A stretch of 64,000 nucleotides of DNA from positions 620,001 through 684,000 of the forward strand of contig NZ_JACJHX010000001.1 in NCBI RefSeq assembly GCF_014138605.1, read 5' to 3'. Positions 8,795 to 17,336 of this stretch are shown here, in pieces; position 1 is the stretch's first letter; every line of letters starts with the position of its first letter. This DNA comes from Peribacillus huizhouensis (GTDB lineage Bacteria > Bacillota > Bacilli > Bacillales > DSM-1321). The notes under the pieces are model-generated. The model made no database searches and had not been told where the DNA came from. It worked only from the letters and a program-made list of their open reading frames with translations. Position numbers and translations under genes: made by a program.

Positions 8795-10387
8795 TCACAC
8801 CTTACTAGCAAAGTCTGTTTTCGCAAACGTCAACTCACAAAGCAGAAGACGAATTGATTCTTCATTATGATGACCCATTAACGAAATTTGGAGCCAGTTG
8901 CGCTTTAATAAATAGTGGCTTTCATAACTTGTTAGGATGTTTTTACTTTTCAAGAAATCACCTAATGTTTTTGAAGATTGATAAGTTGGTAAATTGATCG
9001 TGATAATACCTGGTGAATACATTTCGTTTCCTAAATAGTTATAACCATTTTCCTTTAAAAACTTTCTAATGAATATCGCTTTTGGTTCAATTAAGCTGAA
9101 ATCTATTTTTTGCAATGCAACATGTAATGCGTTTAATAGATTAGAAGAATGTGTAAATGGGGTACCATCATACTCCTGATACATTCCCATATCTAAATAT
9201 CTTGGCAGATTATCATTATGACGTAGCTTATCCCGGTGAAAAACAATGACTAAGCCGGGGTAGGATCCTAAAGCCTTACCACTGACAGTTGTGGCCATTA
9301 ATACATTTTTAAAGGACACAGGGACAACACCAACCGAGCTGCATGCATCAACACATAATTCAGCACCAAACTTCAGACAAAGCTCCTCGATTTTGTTCAA
9401 ATCATATAAATAGCCGGTTGAGGTTTCACAATGCACGGTCCAGACCCATTTAATGTTTGGATTTTCTCTTAAGCAATGTTCGATCTCGGAAATCGAAATG
9501 GGCTTATTCCATTCTTTTTCAATCGTTAAAAATGACAAATTAAAGCGTGAGGCATGGTCAATCAGCCGGTAACCGAATTCCCCATTTGCCAAAATTAAAC
9601 CAGTCCCTTCGATCTGAGATAGCTGTGCAGCCACTATATCATTCCCTAATGTGCCAGTCCCAACAACAACTTCTGCATACTTAGCGTTTGTCATGTTACA
9701 AAGTACGTTCCGTATCTTGTCCATTTGATTCATAAATCCGCTTGAGCGATGTGAGATAGCAGGTAGAGCGATAGCCTTGATTACTTCAGGATGAAGCTGT
9801 ACCGGACCAGGAAGAAACGAAATTTTGCTAGCTACTTTGGAATTCCTGGCTATGAGTCTTTTGAAAACCTTTGTTGAGTTTTCAAATTGCTCAACTGTCA
9901 AATACATCGGCTGAAACTTAGCTTGTTCTGTTCCGACCATTTCACCAAATGCTTGAAATCCCATTCTTTTGTATAAAGGAATTTGCTGTTCAACACCTGA
10001 TATAAGCGCCATATTATATTTTTTCTCTAAGCAAAAGCTAACTAGCAATTCAACCAATTTATAAAAAACGGGGCTTTTCCTAAATTCATTTTTTACAGTA
10101 AGTAGTCTTATTTCACATGGATTCGCATCGCTCGGTAAATAGTCGTCCAAATTCGTCAGTTTTTGATCCAATGAAAATGGTCGATTGGATCGAACAGCGA
10201 TCATCCCAACGACTTCTTGATTTCTCTTGGCAATTATGTAGGTATTTTGTTTGTCAAAACGATCAATTAATCGCTGTTGTTCGTTTTGATTATGTTGAGG
10301 AATTTCTTCCACAAATGTTTGATAATTAAGTTTATAAATTTGCTCGAACTCAGATTGCTCTGAAGCGATTTTATAAACAACTTCCAC
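8795..10387 (-). CDS. GNAT-type acyltransferase fused to class V aminotransferase
   Basis: A two-domain protein of 530 residues. Residues about 1-170 form a GNAT-like domain (VVGMIAVRS, CEIRLLTVKNEFRKSPVFY, IPLYKRMGFQAFGEMVG) that resembles long-chain N-acyl amino acid synthases more than ordinary acetyltransferases. Residues about 187-520 form a PLP class V aminotransferase of the AGXT/PhnW kind, with FLPGPVQLHPE, the VHCETSTGYLYD loop, Asp near 347 (LCVDACSSVG) and the PLP lysine near 371 (SGKALGSYPG). The GTG at 10387 sits ten bases after GGAG; a GTG at 10396, overlapping the plsY stop, is an alternative. Middle gene of the operon. A plausible role is making and N-acylating an amino compound; the substrate is unknown. 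Confidence 0.75.
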   Translation of the reverse strand: MEVVYKIASEQSEFEQIYKLNYQTFVEEIPQHNQNEQQRLIDRFDKQNTYIIAKRNQEVVGMIAVRSNRPFSLDQKLTNLDDYLPSDANPCEIRLLTVKNEFRKSPVFYKLVELLVSFCLEKKYNMALISGVEQQIPLYKRMGFQAFGEMVGTEQAKFQPMYLTVEQFENSTKVFKRLIARNSKVASKISFLPGPVQLHPEVIKAIALPAISHRSSGFMNQMDKIRNVLCNMTNAKYAEVVVGTGTLGNDIVAAQLSQIEGTGLILANGEFGYRLIDHASRFNLSFLTIEKEWNKPISISEIEHCLRENPNIKWVWTVHCETSTGYLYDLNKIEELCLKFGAELCVDACSSVGVVPVSFKNVLMATTVSGKALGSYPGLVIVFHRDKLRHNDNLPRYLDMGMYQEYDGTPFTHSSNLLNALHVALQKIDFSLIEPKAIFIRKFLKENGYNYLGNEMYSPGIITINLPTYQSSKTLGDFLKSKNILTSYESHYLLKRNWLQISLMGHHNEESIRLLLCELTFAKTDFASKV

Positions 10388-10392
10388 TATAT

Positions 10393-10980
10393 TCACTCTC
10401 CTATGTCGTTCCTAGTTTTCTTCTTCCTGCTGTTCGGTATATGAACGAGTAGGACAATAATCAGCATACACAGAAAGCCTATTGAATAAGTCCATGAATG
10501 CCCTGTTGCATAAGCAGTAATCGGAATTGTCATCATTGAGATTAATCCAGGAATTGTAATTCTACGAAACATTACATATCCGATTCCCATAACAATTCCT
10601 GTCACCAAAATAGCGACTGGGACAAGATAAAGGGTAACGGCTAAAAAAACGACGACTCCTTTGCCGCCACGAAATTGGAGCTGGATTGGCCAAATGTGTC
10701 CGATCAATAAACAAAAAGCACATATTAGCATGACCAATTCACTTTCTTCTATTAGGGTATTAACGATGAACAAAGCCATAAACACCTTTATAGCATCAAT
10801 GACTACCGTAAAAAAAAAACCTTTTTTTCCTAGTTGCCGTCCTGCGTTTCTTGCACCAGCATTCCCGCTCCCTAGTTTACGGATATCTTTTCCCATCTTC
10901 CATTTACTAAAATAATAGGCACCATTTATACAGCCAAAAGCATAAGATAGTGCGATTAATAATATCGGTTGAGTCATCAA
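10393..10980 (-). CDS. PlsY-like glycerol-3-phosphate acyltransferase
   Basis: A 195-residue integral membrane protein with the PlsY signatures: GSGNAGARNAGR near residues 37-48 and GHIWPIQLQFRGGKGVV near 93-109, spread over about five membrane helices. PlsY moves an acyl group from acyl-phosphate to the sn-1 position of glycerol 3-phosphate. The motif has ARN where housekeeping PlsY usually has ATN, and the gene heads an operon with the aminotransferase fusion rather than standing with parE/parC, so this is probably a second, specialised copy. The ATG follows GGAG by seven bases. A changed acceptor is possible but not shown. Confidence 0.8.
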   Translation of the reverse strand: MMTQPILLIALSYAFGCINGAYYFSKWKMGKDIRKLGSGNAGARNAGRQLGKKGFFFTVVIDAIKVFMALFIVNTLIEESELVMLICAFCLLIGHIWPIQLQFRGGKGVVVFLAVTLYLVPVAILVTGIVMGIGYVMFRRITIPGLISMMTIPITAYATGHSWTYSIGFLCMLIIVLLVHIPNSRKKKTRNDIGE

Positions 10981-11202
10981 ACCGCTCCATTCACTGCATT
11001 CAATTGGATTCTTTTTCTATCAATCCTGTTTATTTCCATTTTATATGAAAATACTACACAATTAAAGGAAATACAATGGATTCTTTTTAAGTAGCAATTA
11101 CATGCTATATATGCTGAAAATAAGAAGGTATGACTAAATAGAAATGCTTTTTTTGTTTTAACGCATATCTACAATCTTGCCGCTATTTTATTCAATTTAT
11201 AT

Positions 11203-11300
11203 TAAGTGAACTTTCATCAGTGAGAGTTTATTTCATCCCCCACCTACGCTTCTTCATCTCCCTAAGCCTTGAGGTGGGGGTTTTACTGCCTGTTAATGAT
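11203..11300 (+). repeat. Mosaic hairpin repeat
   Basis: Contains AAGTGAACTTTCATCAG, the strong hairpin CCCCCACCTACG to TTGAGGTGGGGG, and the end TTTTACTGCCTGTTAATG. It fills most of the gap between plsY and bmrD (10981-11368), where I see no gene. Confidence 0.65.
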
Positions 11301-11301
11301 T

Positions 11302-11334
11302 AAAAAACGGCTCCATACCTATTTAAGAGGAGCC
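11302..11334 (-). terminator. Terminator of bmrCD
   Basis: GGCTCC (11309-11314) and GGAGCC (11329-11334) pair; read on the minus strand a run of T follows. It lies 35 bp after the bmrD stop. Confidence 0.8.
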
Positions 11335-11368
11335 ATTTAGCAAAAAACCGTTTATTCGATAATTCTTG

Positions 11369-13387
11369 TTATCCTGCAACCCCATTCTTCTGGCCTTGCT
11401 GTAATTCATACAATTGAAAATACTTTCCTTTCAGAGCAATCAATTCATCATGATTCCCCTTTTCAAAAATGCGTCCTTTATCAAGGACAAGAATTTGATC
11501 CGCATTTTTGATCGTTGAGAGCCGATGTGCAATGATGAAGGTTGTTCTACCTTTTTTCAAGACATCCATTCCAGATTGAATAATTGCTTCTGTTTCAGTA
11601 TCAATACTTGCAGTCGCTTCATCTAAAATGAGGATGGCTGGGTTAAAGGCAAGTGCCCGGGCAAATGAAATGAGCTGACGCTGTCCAGAAGAAAGCGTAC
11701 TGCCTTTTTCAATCACTGGCTCATCTAATCCTTTCGATAGATGACTTAATACTTTATCGCCGCCAACATCACGTAGTGCTTTTTCAATTGCTTCTCGAGT
11801 AATCGCTTCATTTTCAAGGTTTATATTAGAGGCAATTGTGCCTGTGAACAAATAAGGATCTTGAAGCACAATACCCATGTGCTCCCTTAAAGCTTGATGA
11901 GGAATTTCTTGAATATTTTTCCCATCTATCATGATCTGTCCTTTATTCGTATCATAGAACCGAAATAGTAAATTCATAATAGAGCTTTTTCCTGATCCAG
12001 TATGTCCCACCAAGGCAATGGTTTCCCCTTGCTTCGCTTGGAAAGTAATATTTTTTAACACATATTCATTTTCTTTATAGCCGAATGATACATCCTTAAA
12101 TTCTACATTTCCTTTGTAACGCGGCATGCTTTCATCCTCAACTGAAATTCCTGGTTCATCCAACAAGCCGAAAGCCCGTTCTCCCGCCACCAAAGCTTGC
12201 TCCAGGTTTGCGAACTGATTGACGATTCCTTGTACTGGCTGTAATAAACGATTGATAAAATCTACAACTGCATACAGCATTCCTAAAGAAATGGCGCTTG
12301 AAGCGGTCATTGACATCCCACCGAAATACCAGATGAACAGTACTAATGCAATGGTTTTTAATATGCCAATTAAATTGTAACTAGTGAGTGAATTTAAGCT
12401 CAACATTTTATTTTGATACGTAAAATGCTCGTGATTCAATTTTTCAAATGATTCTTTTACAGCTTTTCTTTGGTTAAATGCTTGAATGATCGTCATCCCT
12501 GAAATGGATTCATTGATCATACCATTAATATCACTGATTCTTGATCGAATGATATGGTTATATTTCGAAGCAAACTTCCGATAAATTATTGTCCAAATCA
12601 TAAGGATTGGAACAAGAACGAGAGCTGTCATTGCGATTGGTGGATTCAAAATAAATAAGGCAGTGAATACACCGACAATATTAATCGTACTTGAGAAAAA
12701 ATTCGCCAGTACCGTAACATACAGTTCACGGATTGCTTCTGTATCATTTGTAATCCTTGCAACAACCTTCCCGGCTGGTAAGTTATCAAAATAGCGAATC
12801 GGCAGCCTTGACATATGTGTGAACAGGTCATTACGCATCCGTTGGATAATTCGATTTGCTGATTTTTTTAAATAATAGCTTTGGAAAAATTGAAACAACG
12901 AGGAGATTAAGACGAGACTGAAATAAAAAACGACGAGCATGAGAATTCTAGCAATCTCCGGTTGATAAAAGGCAAACAAATCTTCTTTTCCTAAAACAGT
13001 TGCAGGATATTTCTCAGTTTGCCCATTTTTCGTAACTGTTAAAGTCACCCCATCCAACTTCCGACTACCTTCAAACGGTACATTGTCCTCAACAAAGACA
13101 AATTTAGTCCCAACCTGTAGTACCCTGATTTCCTTTCCTCTCGTCTCTTGATTATTAAAATAGTCGTCTCGTTTATACCAATTCCCTTGGTAAAATACGG
13201 CGTCTTTACTTTTTTCTGTTTCGTACCACTCCGATTCTATACCAAGAATATGGGAATCTATGATTTTCTTTGCAACGAAAGGTCCTGTTAAATCCGCGGC
13301 TACGGAAATAGATAACATGATGAGCGCGCCAATAATTAATTTTTTATATAGAATTGCATACTGGTATAGTTTTTTTACAACTTTCAT
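11369..13387 (-). CDS. bmrD: Heterodimeric multidrug ABC exporter subunit BmrD
   Basis: A 672-residue half-transporter: six transmembrane helices, then an ATPase domain. Between the first two helices there is an extra extracellular stretch of about 100 residues (around residues 52-145, including FYQGNWYKRDDYF), which is a hallmark of BmrD (YheH). The ATPase has Walker A GHTGSGKSS, signature LSSGQRQ, Walker B ILILDEATASIDT with the catalytic Glu, and IAHRLST. BmrC and BmrD pair to export drugs, and this subunit supplies the catalytic glutamate of the working site. The start overlaps bmrC by ATGA. Confidence 0.93.
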   Translation of the reverse strand: MKVVKKLYQYAILYKKLIIGALIMLSISVAADLTGPFVAKKIIDSHILGIESEWYETEKSKDAVFYQGNWYKRDDYFNNQETRGKEIRVLQVGTKFVFVEDNVPFEGSRKLDGVTLTVTKNGQTEKYPATVLGKEDLFAFYQPEIARILMLVVFYFSLVLISSLFQFFQSYYLKKSANRIIQRMRNDLFTHMSRLPIRYFDNLPAGKVVARITNDTEAIRELYVTVLANFFSSTINIVGVFTALFILNPPIAMTALVLVPILMIWTIIYRKFASKYNHIIRSRISDINGMINESISGMTIIQAFNQRKAVKESFEKLNHEHFTYQNKMLSLNSLTSYNLIGILKTIALVLFIWYFGGMSMTASSAISLGMLYAVVDFINRLLQPVQGIVNQFANLEQALVAGERAFGLLDEPGISVEDESMPRYKGNVEFKDVSFGYKENEYVLKNITFQAKQGETIALVGHTGSGKSSIMNLLFRFYDTNKGQIMIDGKNIQEIPHQALREHMGIVLQDPYLFTGTIASNINLENEAITREAIEKALRDVGGDKVLSHLSKGLDEPVIEKGSTLSSGQRQLISFARALAFNPAILILDEATASIDTETEAIIQSGMDVLKKGRTTFIIAHRLSTIKNADQILVLDKGRIFEKGNHDELIALKGKYFQLYELQQGQKNGVAG

Positions 13388-15135
13388 ACATTCACCCCAG
13401 TTCCCGCCTCTACTTGTTGACGTTCAAATTGTTCCTTGTACCAACCGTCTAAAGCAAGTAAATCTTCATGCCTACCTTCTTCAATCACCTTACCGTTATC
13501 AAGAACAATAATCCATTGGGCATGCACAACAGCAGACAGACGATGGGTTGTGATGATCGTCGTTTTTCCGGTACGATCACTTTGAATATTTTCGATGATG
13601 GTTGTTTCTGTTTTCGCATCCACAGCAGACAGTGAATCATCGAGAATCAAAACCTCTGGATCTTTAATCAATGCCCTGGCAATCGAAATCCGTTGTTTTT
13701 GCCCGCCTGATAGAGCAACCCCTTTCTCACCAACAAGTGTATCAAGCTTTTCAGGTAGCATTTCAAGGTCTTTCTCAAAATCTGCCAAACGAATAGCCTT
13801 CGCTAACTCCTCATCAGTTGCATCCTTCTTGCCAAACAAAATATTATCTTTTACGGATCTTGAAAAAAGAAATTGATCTTGCGGTACATAGCCAATCCAG
13901 CTCCGAAGTTCTTCAATCTTTAGCTTATTCAATGGCAAACCGCCAATCGAAAGTACCCCTTCGCCAAGCGGGTATTCCCGTAAAAGTTGTTTAATAAATG
14001 TCGTTTTCCCACTTCCTGTTTTACCGACAATGCCTAATGTATGCCCACGTTCAATTGTTACAGATACATTGTCTAGGTTCACTACTTCAGATGAAGGATA
14101 CATAAAATGGACAGAATCAAATGATAGATTTTCTGGTTGACCAATTATCCTTGCACTAGGATCATTTTTAACATCTACTTCATAGGACATCGTTTCTATG
14201 AGTCGATCAAGTGATGCATTCCCACGTTGCATGACATTAATTAGTTCGCCCATCGCAATCATAGGCCAAATTAACATGCCGAGATAAACGTTAAAGGCTA
14301 CTAGGTTACCCAATGTAATCAGCTGCTGGAACACCATATAAGCGCCATATCCAAGACCAATCAAATAACTAATGCCAATAAGAATAGAAATAGTCGGGTC
14401 AAACAGTGAATCGATTTTCGCTACTTCTAGGTTCTTCTTATAGACTTCTTCCGTCATATTATTGAAACGGAGTTCATCTTCTCGTTCCTGCACATAAGCC
14501 CGAACTACCCGAACTCCCGCAATGGATTCAAGTACTTTATCATTTAAATGACCAAAAGCAGATTGTGCATCTGTAAAACGTTTATGAATTCTTTTGCCAT
14601 ATACTTGCAACATGATTGCCATAATTGGAAGAGGTAAAACGGCTGTGAGTGTTAACGTCCAGCTGATCGTAGCGCCCATCACAAGCAGAATGGTTAAAGT
14701 AAACAATACAGCATCGGCAAGAGTTAAGACTCCAAATCCGGCCGTCATGGAAATAGCTTTCAAATCATTGGTAGCTCGGGCCATCAAATCGCCTGTTCTA
14801 TTTTTTTCATAAAATGTAGGGGTCATTTTCAAAAGATGGCCCATAAATCCAGTCCTTAACTTACGTTCGACCAAGTGAGCGCCACCAAACAGTAAGTAAC
14901 TCCATAAATAGCCAAAGACATAGGTTGCCAACCCAACTGCTACTAAATAAACGATATATCGAATAATCCCTTCACTCGTTAATACTCCATTGCTAATGTC
15001 ATCAATTACCATCCCAATCAGCTTTGGCGGAATGACCTCCATAATATTTACTAAGCATAAAAAGAAAATCGCAATTGAATATCGTCTCCATTGTTCCTTA
15101 AAGTACCAGGATAATTTTCTAAAAATCGAAAACAT
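13384..15135 (-). CDS. bmrC: Heterodimeric multidrug ABC exporter subunit BmrC
   Basis: A 583-residue half-transporter, the partner of BmrD, equal in length to B. subtilis YheI. It has six membrane helices, Walker A GKTGSGKTT, signature LSGGQKQRISIARA and Walker B VLILDDSLSAVD. The residue after the Walker B Asp is Asp instead of Glu, so one ATP site of the dimer is degenerate, as known for this heterodimer. A GGGAGG site precedes the ATG. In B. subtilis the pair is induced by ribosome-targeting antibiotics through leader-peptide attenuation, and the upstream region here has the parts for the same control. Confidence 0.93.
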   Translation of the reverse strand: MFSIFRKLSWYFKEQWRRYSIAIFFLCLVNIMEVIPPKLIGMVIDDISNGVLTSEGIIRYIVYLVAVGLATYVFGYLWSYLLFGGAHLVERKLRTGFMGHLLKMTPTFYEKNRTGDLMARATNDLKAISMTAGFGVLTLADAVLFTLTILLVMGATISWTLTLTAVLPLPIMAIMLQVYGKRIHKRFTDAQSAFGHLNDKVLESIAGVRVVRAYVQEREDELRFNNMTEEVYKKNLEVAKIDSLFDPTISILIGISYLIGLGYGAYMVFQQLITLGNLVAFNVYLGMLIWPMIAMGELINVMQRGNASLDRLIETMSYEVDVKNDPSARIIGQPENLSFDSVHFMYPSSEVVNLDNVSVTIERGHTLGIVGKTGSGKTTFIKQLLREYPLGEGVLSIGGLPLNKLKIEELRSWIGYVPQDQFLFSRSVKDNILFGKKDATDEELAKAIRLADFEKDLEMLPEKLDTLVGEKGVALSGGQKQRISIARALIKDPEVLILDDSLSAVDAKTETTIIENIQSDRTGKTTIITTHRLSAVVHAQWIIVLDNGKVIEEGRHEDLLALDGWYKEQFERQQVEAGTGVNV

Positions 15136-15169
15136 CTATTTTCCTCCCTTGTTGTTAAATCTGCTCTGC

Positions 15170-15226
15170 CTAACCGCTTTCTGGATCTCCTACATTGAAT
15201 TGTCTCACCTTTTTAAGTACTTTCAT
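15170..15226 (-). CDS. Second leader peptide ORF upstream of bmrC (18 aa)
   Basis: A short ORF, ATG at 15226 and TAG at 15170, encoding MKVLKKVRQFNVGDPESG. The site AAGGAGGG lies six bases before the ATG, which is strong for such a small ORF. It sits between the second terminator and bmrC and ends 34 bases before the bmrC ATG. It may take part in control or be a small protein; no homologue is known to me. Confidence 0.5.
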   Translation of the reverse strand: MKVLKKVRQFNVGDPESG

Positions 15227-15286
15227 TTTTGTCCCTCCTTAAGGTTGATATTGCTTATATTGAAAGGATGCGAATGCACCTTATTC

Positions 15287-15324
15287 AAAAAACAAAAAGC
15301 TCCCGCCACTTAGCGAAAGCTTTT
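15287..15324 (-). terminator. Second terminator in the bmrCD leader
   Basis: On the minus strand AAAAGCTTTCGC pairs with GCGGGAGCTTTT over 12 bp (with G-U pairs), loop TAAGTG, followed by TTTTTGTTTTTT. It lies within the untranslated leader, before the bmrC coding region. Confidence 0.75.
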
Positions 15325-15361
15325 ACATAACTTTACGTTCAAACAAGAACGCAAACCATAG

Positions 15362-15399
15362 AAAAAGCGCAAGCCACGACAATCTCGCAGCCTGCACTT
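15362..15399 (-). terminator. First attenuator terminator in the bmrCD leader
   Basis: On the minus strand AAGTGCAGGCT pairs with GGCTTGCGCTT over 11 bp, followed by a T run. It starts 34 bases after the stop of the first leader ORF, a distance suited to ribosome-mediated attenuation. Confidence 0.75.
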
Positions 15400-15432
15400 G
15401 TTTAAGCACCAGTTAATAACTCTGTCAAAACG

Positions 15433-15510
15433 TCAAGACAAAGTACATGGGTAGGCTGTGATTGTATTCAAATAGATACGTTTATGGACTCGCATAGCTA
15501 TTGTCATCAT
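15433..15510 (-). CDS. BmrB-like leader peptide (25 aa)
   Basis: A short ORF beginning GTG ATG ATG ACA (ATG at 15510, GTG at 15513) and ending TGA at 15433, with GGGAGGC at ideal distance. It encodes a peptide starting MMTIAMRVHKRIYLNTITAY. In B. subtilis the BmrB leader peptide senses stalled ribosomes and lifts attenuation of bmrCD. The position, strong ribosome site and following terminator fit the same job; the sequence itself is not closely recognisable as BmrB, so the assignment is by context. Confidence 0.6.
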   Translation of the reverse strand: MMTIAMRVHKRIYLNTITAYPCTLS

Positions 15511-15557
15511 CACGATCGCCTCCCATTAATTGGATTTTTTATACATTTATGTTAATT

Positions 15558-15586
15558 AGATTACTACCGGTAAAATTTTTTGTCAA
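15558..15586 (-). promoter_or_regulatory. Sigma-A promoter of the bmr leader
   Basis: On the minus strand TTGACA (15586-15581) and TAATCT (15563-15558) are 17 bp apart. Transcription would start near 15551, about 40 bases before the leader ORF. Confidence 0.7.
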
Positions 15587-15699
15587 TTTATTTTTTGATT
15601 TTTTGTATATTATTAACAAATTTATTACGAAGTACTTTCTTATCTGTATAAATATCATTACTCAGGTAAAACTAAGTCTTAAAAACTCGAGGTGGAAAA

Positions 15700-16056
15700 A
15701 TGAACGGTATTATTCTCATAAACCCTAATTATGCTATTAATGATACAAGCCGACAGGAAAGCTTTATCATTCAGAAAACATTATTATCCAAGTACGCAGA
15801 AGAGAACAACATACAATATACTATATTAAACCCTTACCAAATACATTCTTTCTACACGATTCCCCACGCTCTTCTTTATGACCTAAATAATATAAAGGAA
15901 GGTGTCTTGGATTGTCTACTTCTCTATTCCATGAATACGCAGAGCCGTTTTATTGGCATGTATCCCGAGAAATGGCTCGCAATTGTAAGTTTTTTTAGAA
16001 ATATTTATACCATAAAGGATGGCCTGACTACACAAGAAGAAAAAATATCTTCATGA
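15700..16056 (+). CDS. Hypothetical protein, 118 aa
   Basis: I do not recognise this protein. It starts with ATG after GAGGTGG and encodes MNGIILINPNYAINDTSR followed by a mixed alpha/beta-looking sequence and a hydrophobic patch AIVSFFRNIYTI near residue 97. No signal peptide is seen. It is divergent from the bmr leader and convergent with signal peptidase, with only eight bases to the end of that gene. The ribosome site and AT-rich codon use like its neighbours argue for a real gene; the function is unknown. Confidence 0.6.
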   Translation: MNGIILINPNYAINDTSRQESFIIQKTLLSKYAEENNIQYTILNPYQIHSFYTIPHALLYDLNNIKEGVLDCLLLYSMNTQSRFIGMYPEKWLAIVSFFRNIYTIKDGLTTQEEKISS

Positions 16057-16064
16057 TCAATTAT

Positions 16065-16607
16065 CTATTCCTTCTGTTGAAGGGGCCACACTTTGAATTT
16101 CACTTCTCCAATAATAGATTTCATGGGAATGTATCCAAAATACCGGCTATCATTACTAATCAAACGGTTATCTCCTAAGACAAATACATAGCCATCAGGG
16201 ACTATCGAAAGTCCCGTCACACTTTGCAATGTAAAATCTCCCGTAAGCACTGTTGTCCCATTAAGTTGTTCCTTTGCTTTCAATAAATAGGATTCAGGAT
16301 GCGGTGCTCCATTAATATATAAAAGGTCATCTTTCATTTCCACTCTATCCCCTGGCAGACCGATTACTCGTTTCACATAGTTTCCATCCCCGCTAGGCGC
16401 TTGAAAGACGACTGTATCAAACCTATCAATCTCACTCATTTTACTGATGATTACACAGTTACCATCTTGATAATTGGGCATCATGGATTCACCACTCACC
16501 AAAGTGGGTGTAAATAGAAAGGTACGGCAAATTATAACAATCATGATAGCAATTACACACGCTTTGAGACACGATACAATTTCACTCTTAACTTGATTAA
16601 AGCTCAT
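16065..16607 (-). CDS. sipT: Signal peptidase I
   Basis: Type I signal peptidase cleaves signal peptides from exported proteins at the outer face of the membrane. The 180-residue protein has one N-terminal anchor (CVIAIMIVIICRTFLF), the catalytic serine near 41 in SGESMMPNYQDGN, the general-base lysine near 79 in YVKRVIGLPGDRVEM, and the box VFVLGDNRLISNDSRYFGYI. This is the single-anchor SipS/SipT type of bacilli. The ATG at 16607 lies five bases after GGGGGG; a TTG one codon earlier is less likely. The exact paralogue (SipS, T, U, V) is uncertain. Confidence 0.9.
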   Translation of the reverse strand: MSFNQVKSEIVSCLKACVIAIMIVIICRTFLFTPTLVSGESMMPNYQDGNCVIISKMSEIDRFDTVVFQAPSGDGNYVKRVIGLPGDRVEMKDDLLYINGAPHPESYLLKAKEQLNGTTVLTGDFTLQSVTGLSIVPDGYVFVLGDNRLISNDSRYFGYIPMKSIIGEVKFKVWPLQQKE

Positions 16608-16771
16608 CAAATCCCCCCTTCCCCAGTCATTACTTTAAGTTTACCATTCTTTTTTTCGAATAATATTAAGATTATGAAAATATGTCGAAAAAATCTTAAT
16701 ATTACAATTGTAAGGAGAAGCGAAAGTTGAATATCGTTTGAGATTTGCTAGCCTGAGCCAAATTTACACCT

Positions 16772-17096
16772 AAATTCATTAAACTACCTTTCTAAATTTG
16801 TACGATCCCCCCCTTTTATTACGGTTTTTATAAAAAATCGTAACTAATTGTTGCAGTGCTGGCGATTATTAGAGGCTACACCGGAATTGGCGTGGGCATC
16901 CCCCTTCCTTTTCAAACATTTCAATCCGGTAATTAAATTTGCGCGCCGGATTTGCTTATTTGCGCGCCAGAATGAAAGGTTTTCGTGCCAGAATCTGCAC
17001 TTTTCGAGCGAGATTTGAGAATTGCGCACCAGCGTACATTTATGCTGAAATTCATGAACCCACCTTTCCAAGTTTGCACGATACATCTTTTATTAC
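16772..17096. repeat. Direct repeats flanking a 21-bp-period array
   Basis: Two similar 50-bp direct repeats, AAATTCATTAAACTACCTTT at 16772-16822 and AAATTCATGAACCCACCTTT at 17048-17096, flank a degenerate array between 16938 and 17031. The array repeats TTTGCGCGCCAGA-like units at 16941, 16962, about 16984, 17005 and 17024, giving a period of 20-22 bp. The rest of the 16608-17282 gap shows no convincing gene. Confidence 0.6.
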
Positions 17097-17282
17097 ACAT
17101 TTAAAAAACTTCTTATTTATATGATGAAATGCGGATACTTATAGCTAATGGCATCAAAGCACTGTCTCCCCGGTCCTCAAGTAGTACTTTATACGCGAAA
17201 GGTCTAGAGAATATTGCTCCTTTTAAAAAAAGTTTCTTACATTACTTAAATAGAAAATTTTCCAGATTCATACATAACAAAT

Positions 17283-17315
17283 AAAGGCCATCCTCATTAT
17301 GATTGGATGACCTTT
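17283..17315 (-). terminator. Terminator of the nagZ-namZ pair
   Basis: AAAGGCCATCC and GGATGACCTTT pair over about 11 bp with one mismatch. On the minus strand a T-rich tract follows. It is 22 bp after the namZ stop. Confidence 0.75.
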
Positions 17316-17336
17316 CATTTATTGAGCCTTTTACTA

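Noticed and set aside
16844..17124. Open frames on both strands over the 21-bp-period array
   Set aside because: They exist because the repeat lacks stops; there is no ribosome site and the encoded sequence only mirrors the repeat.
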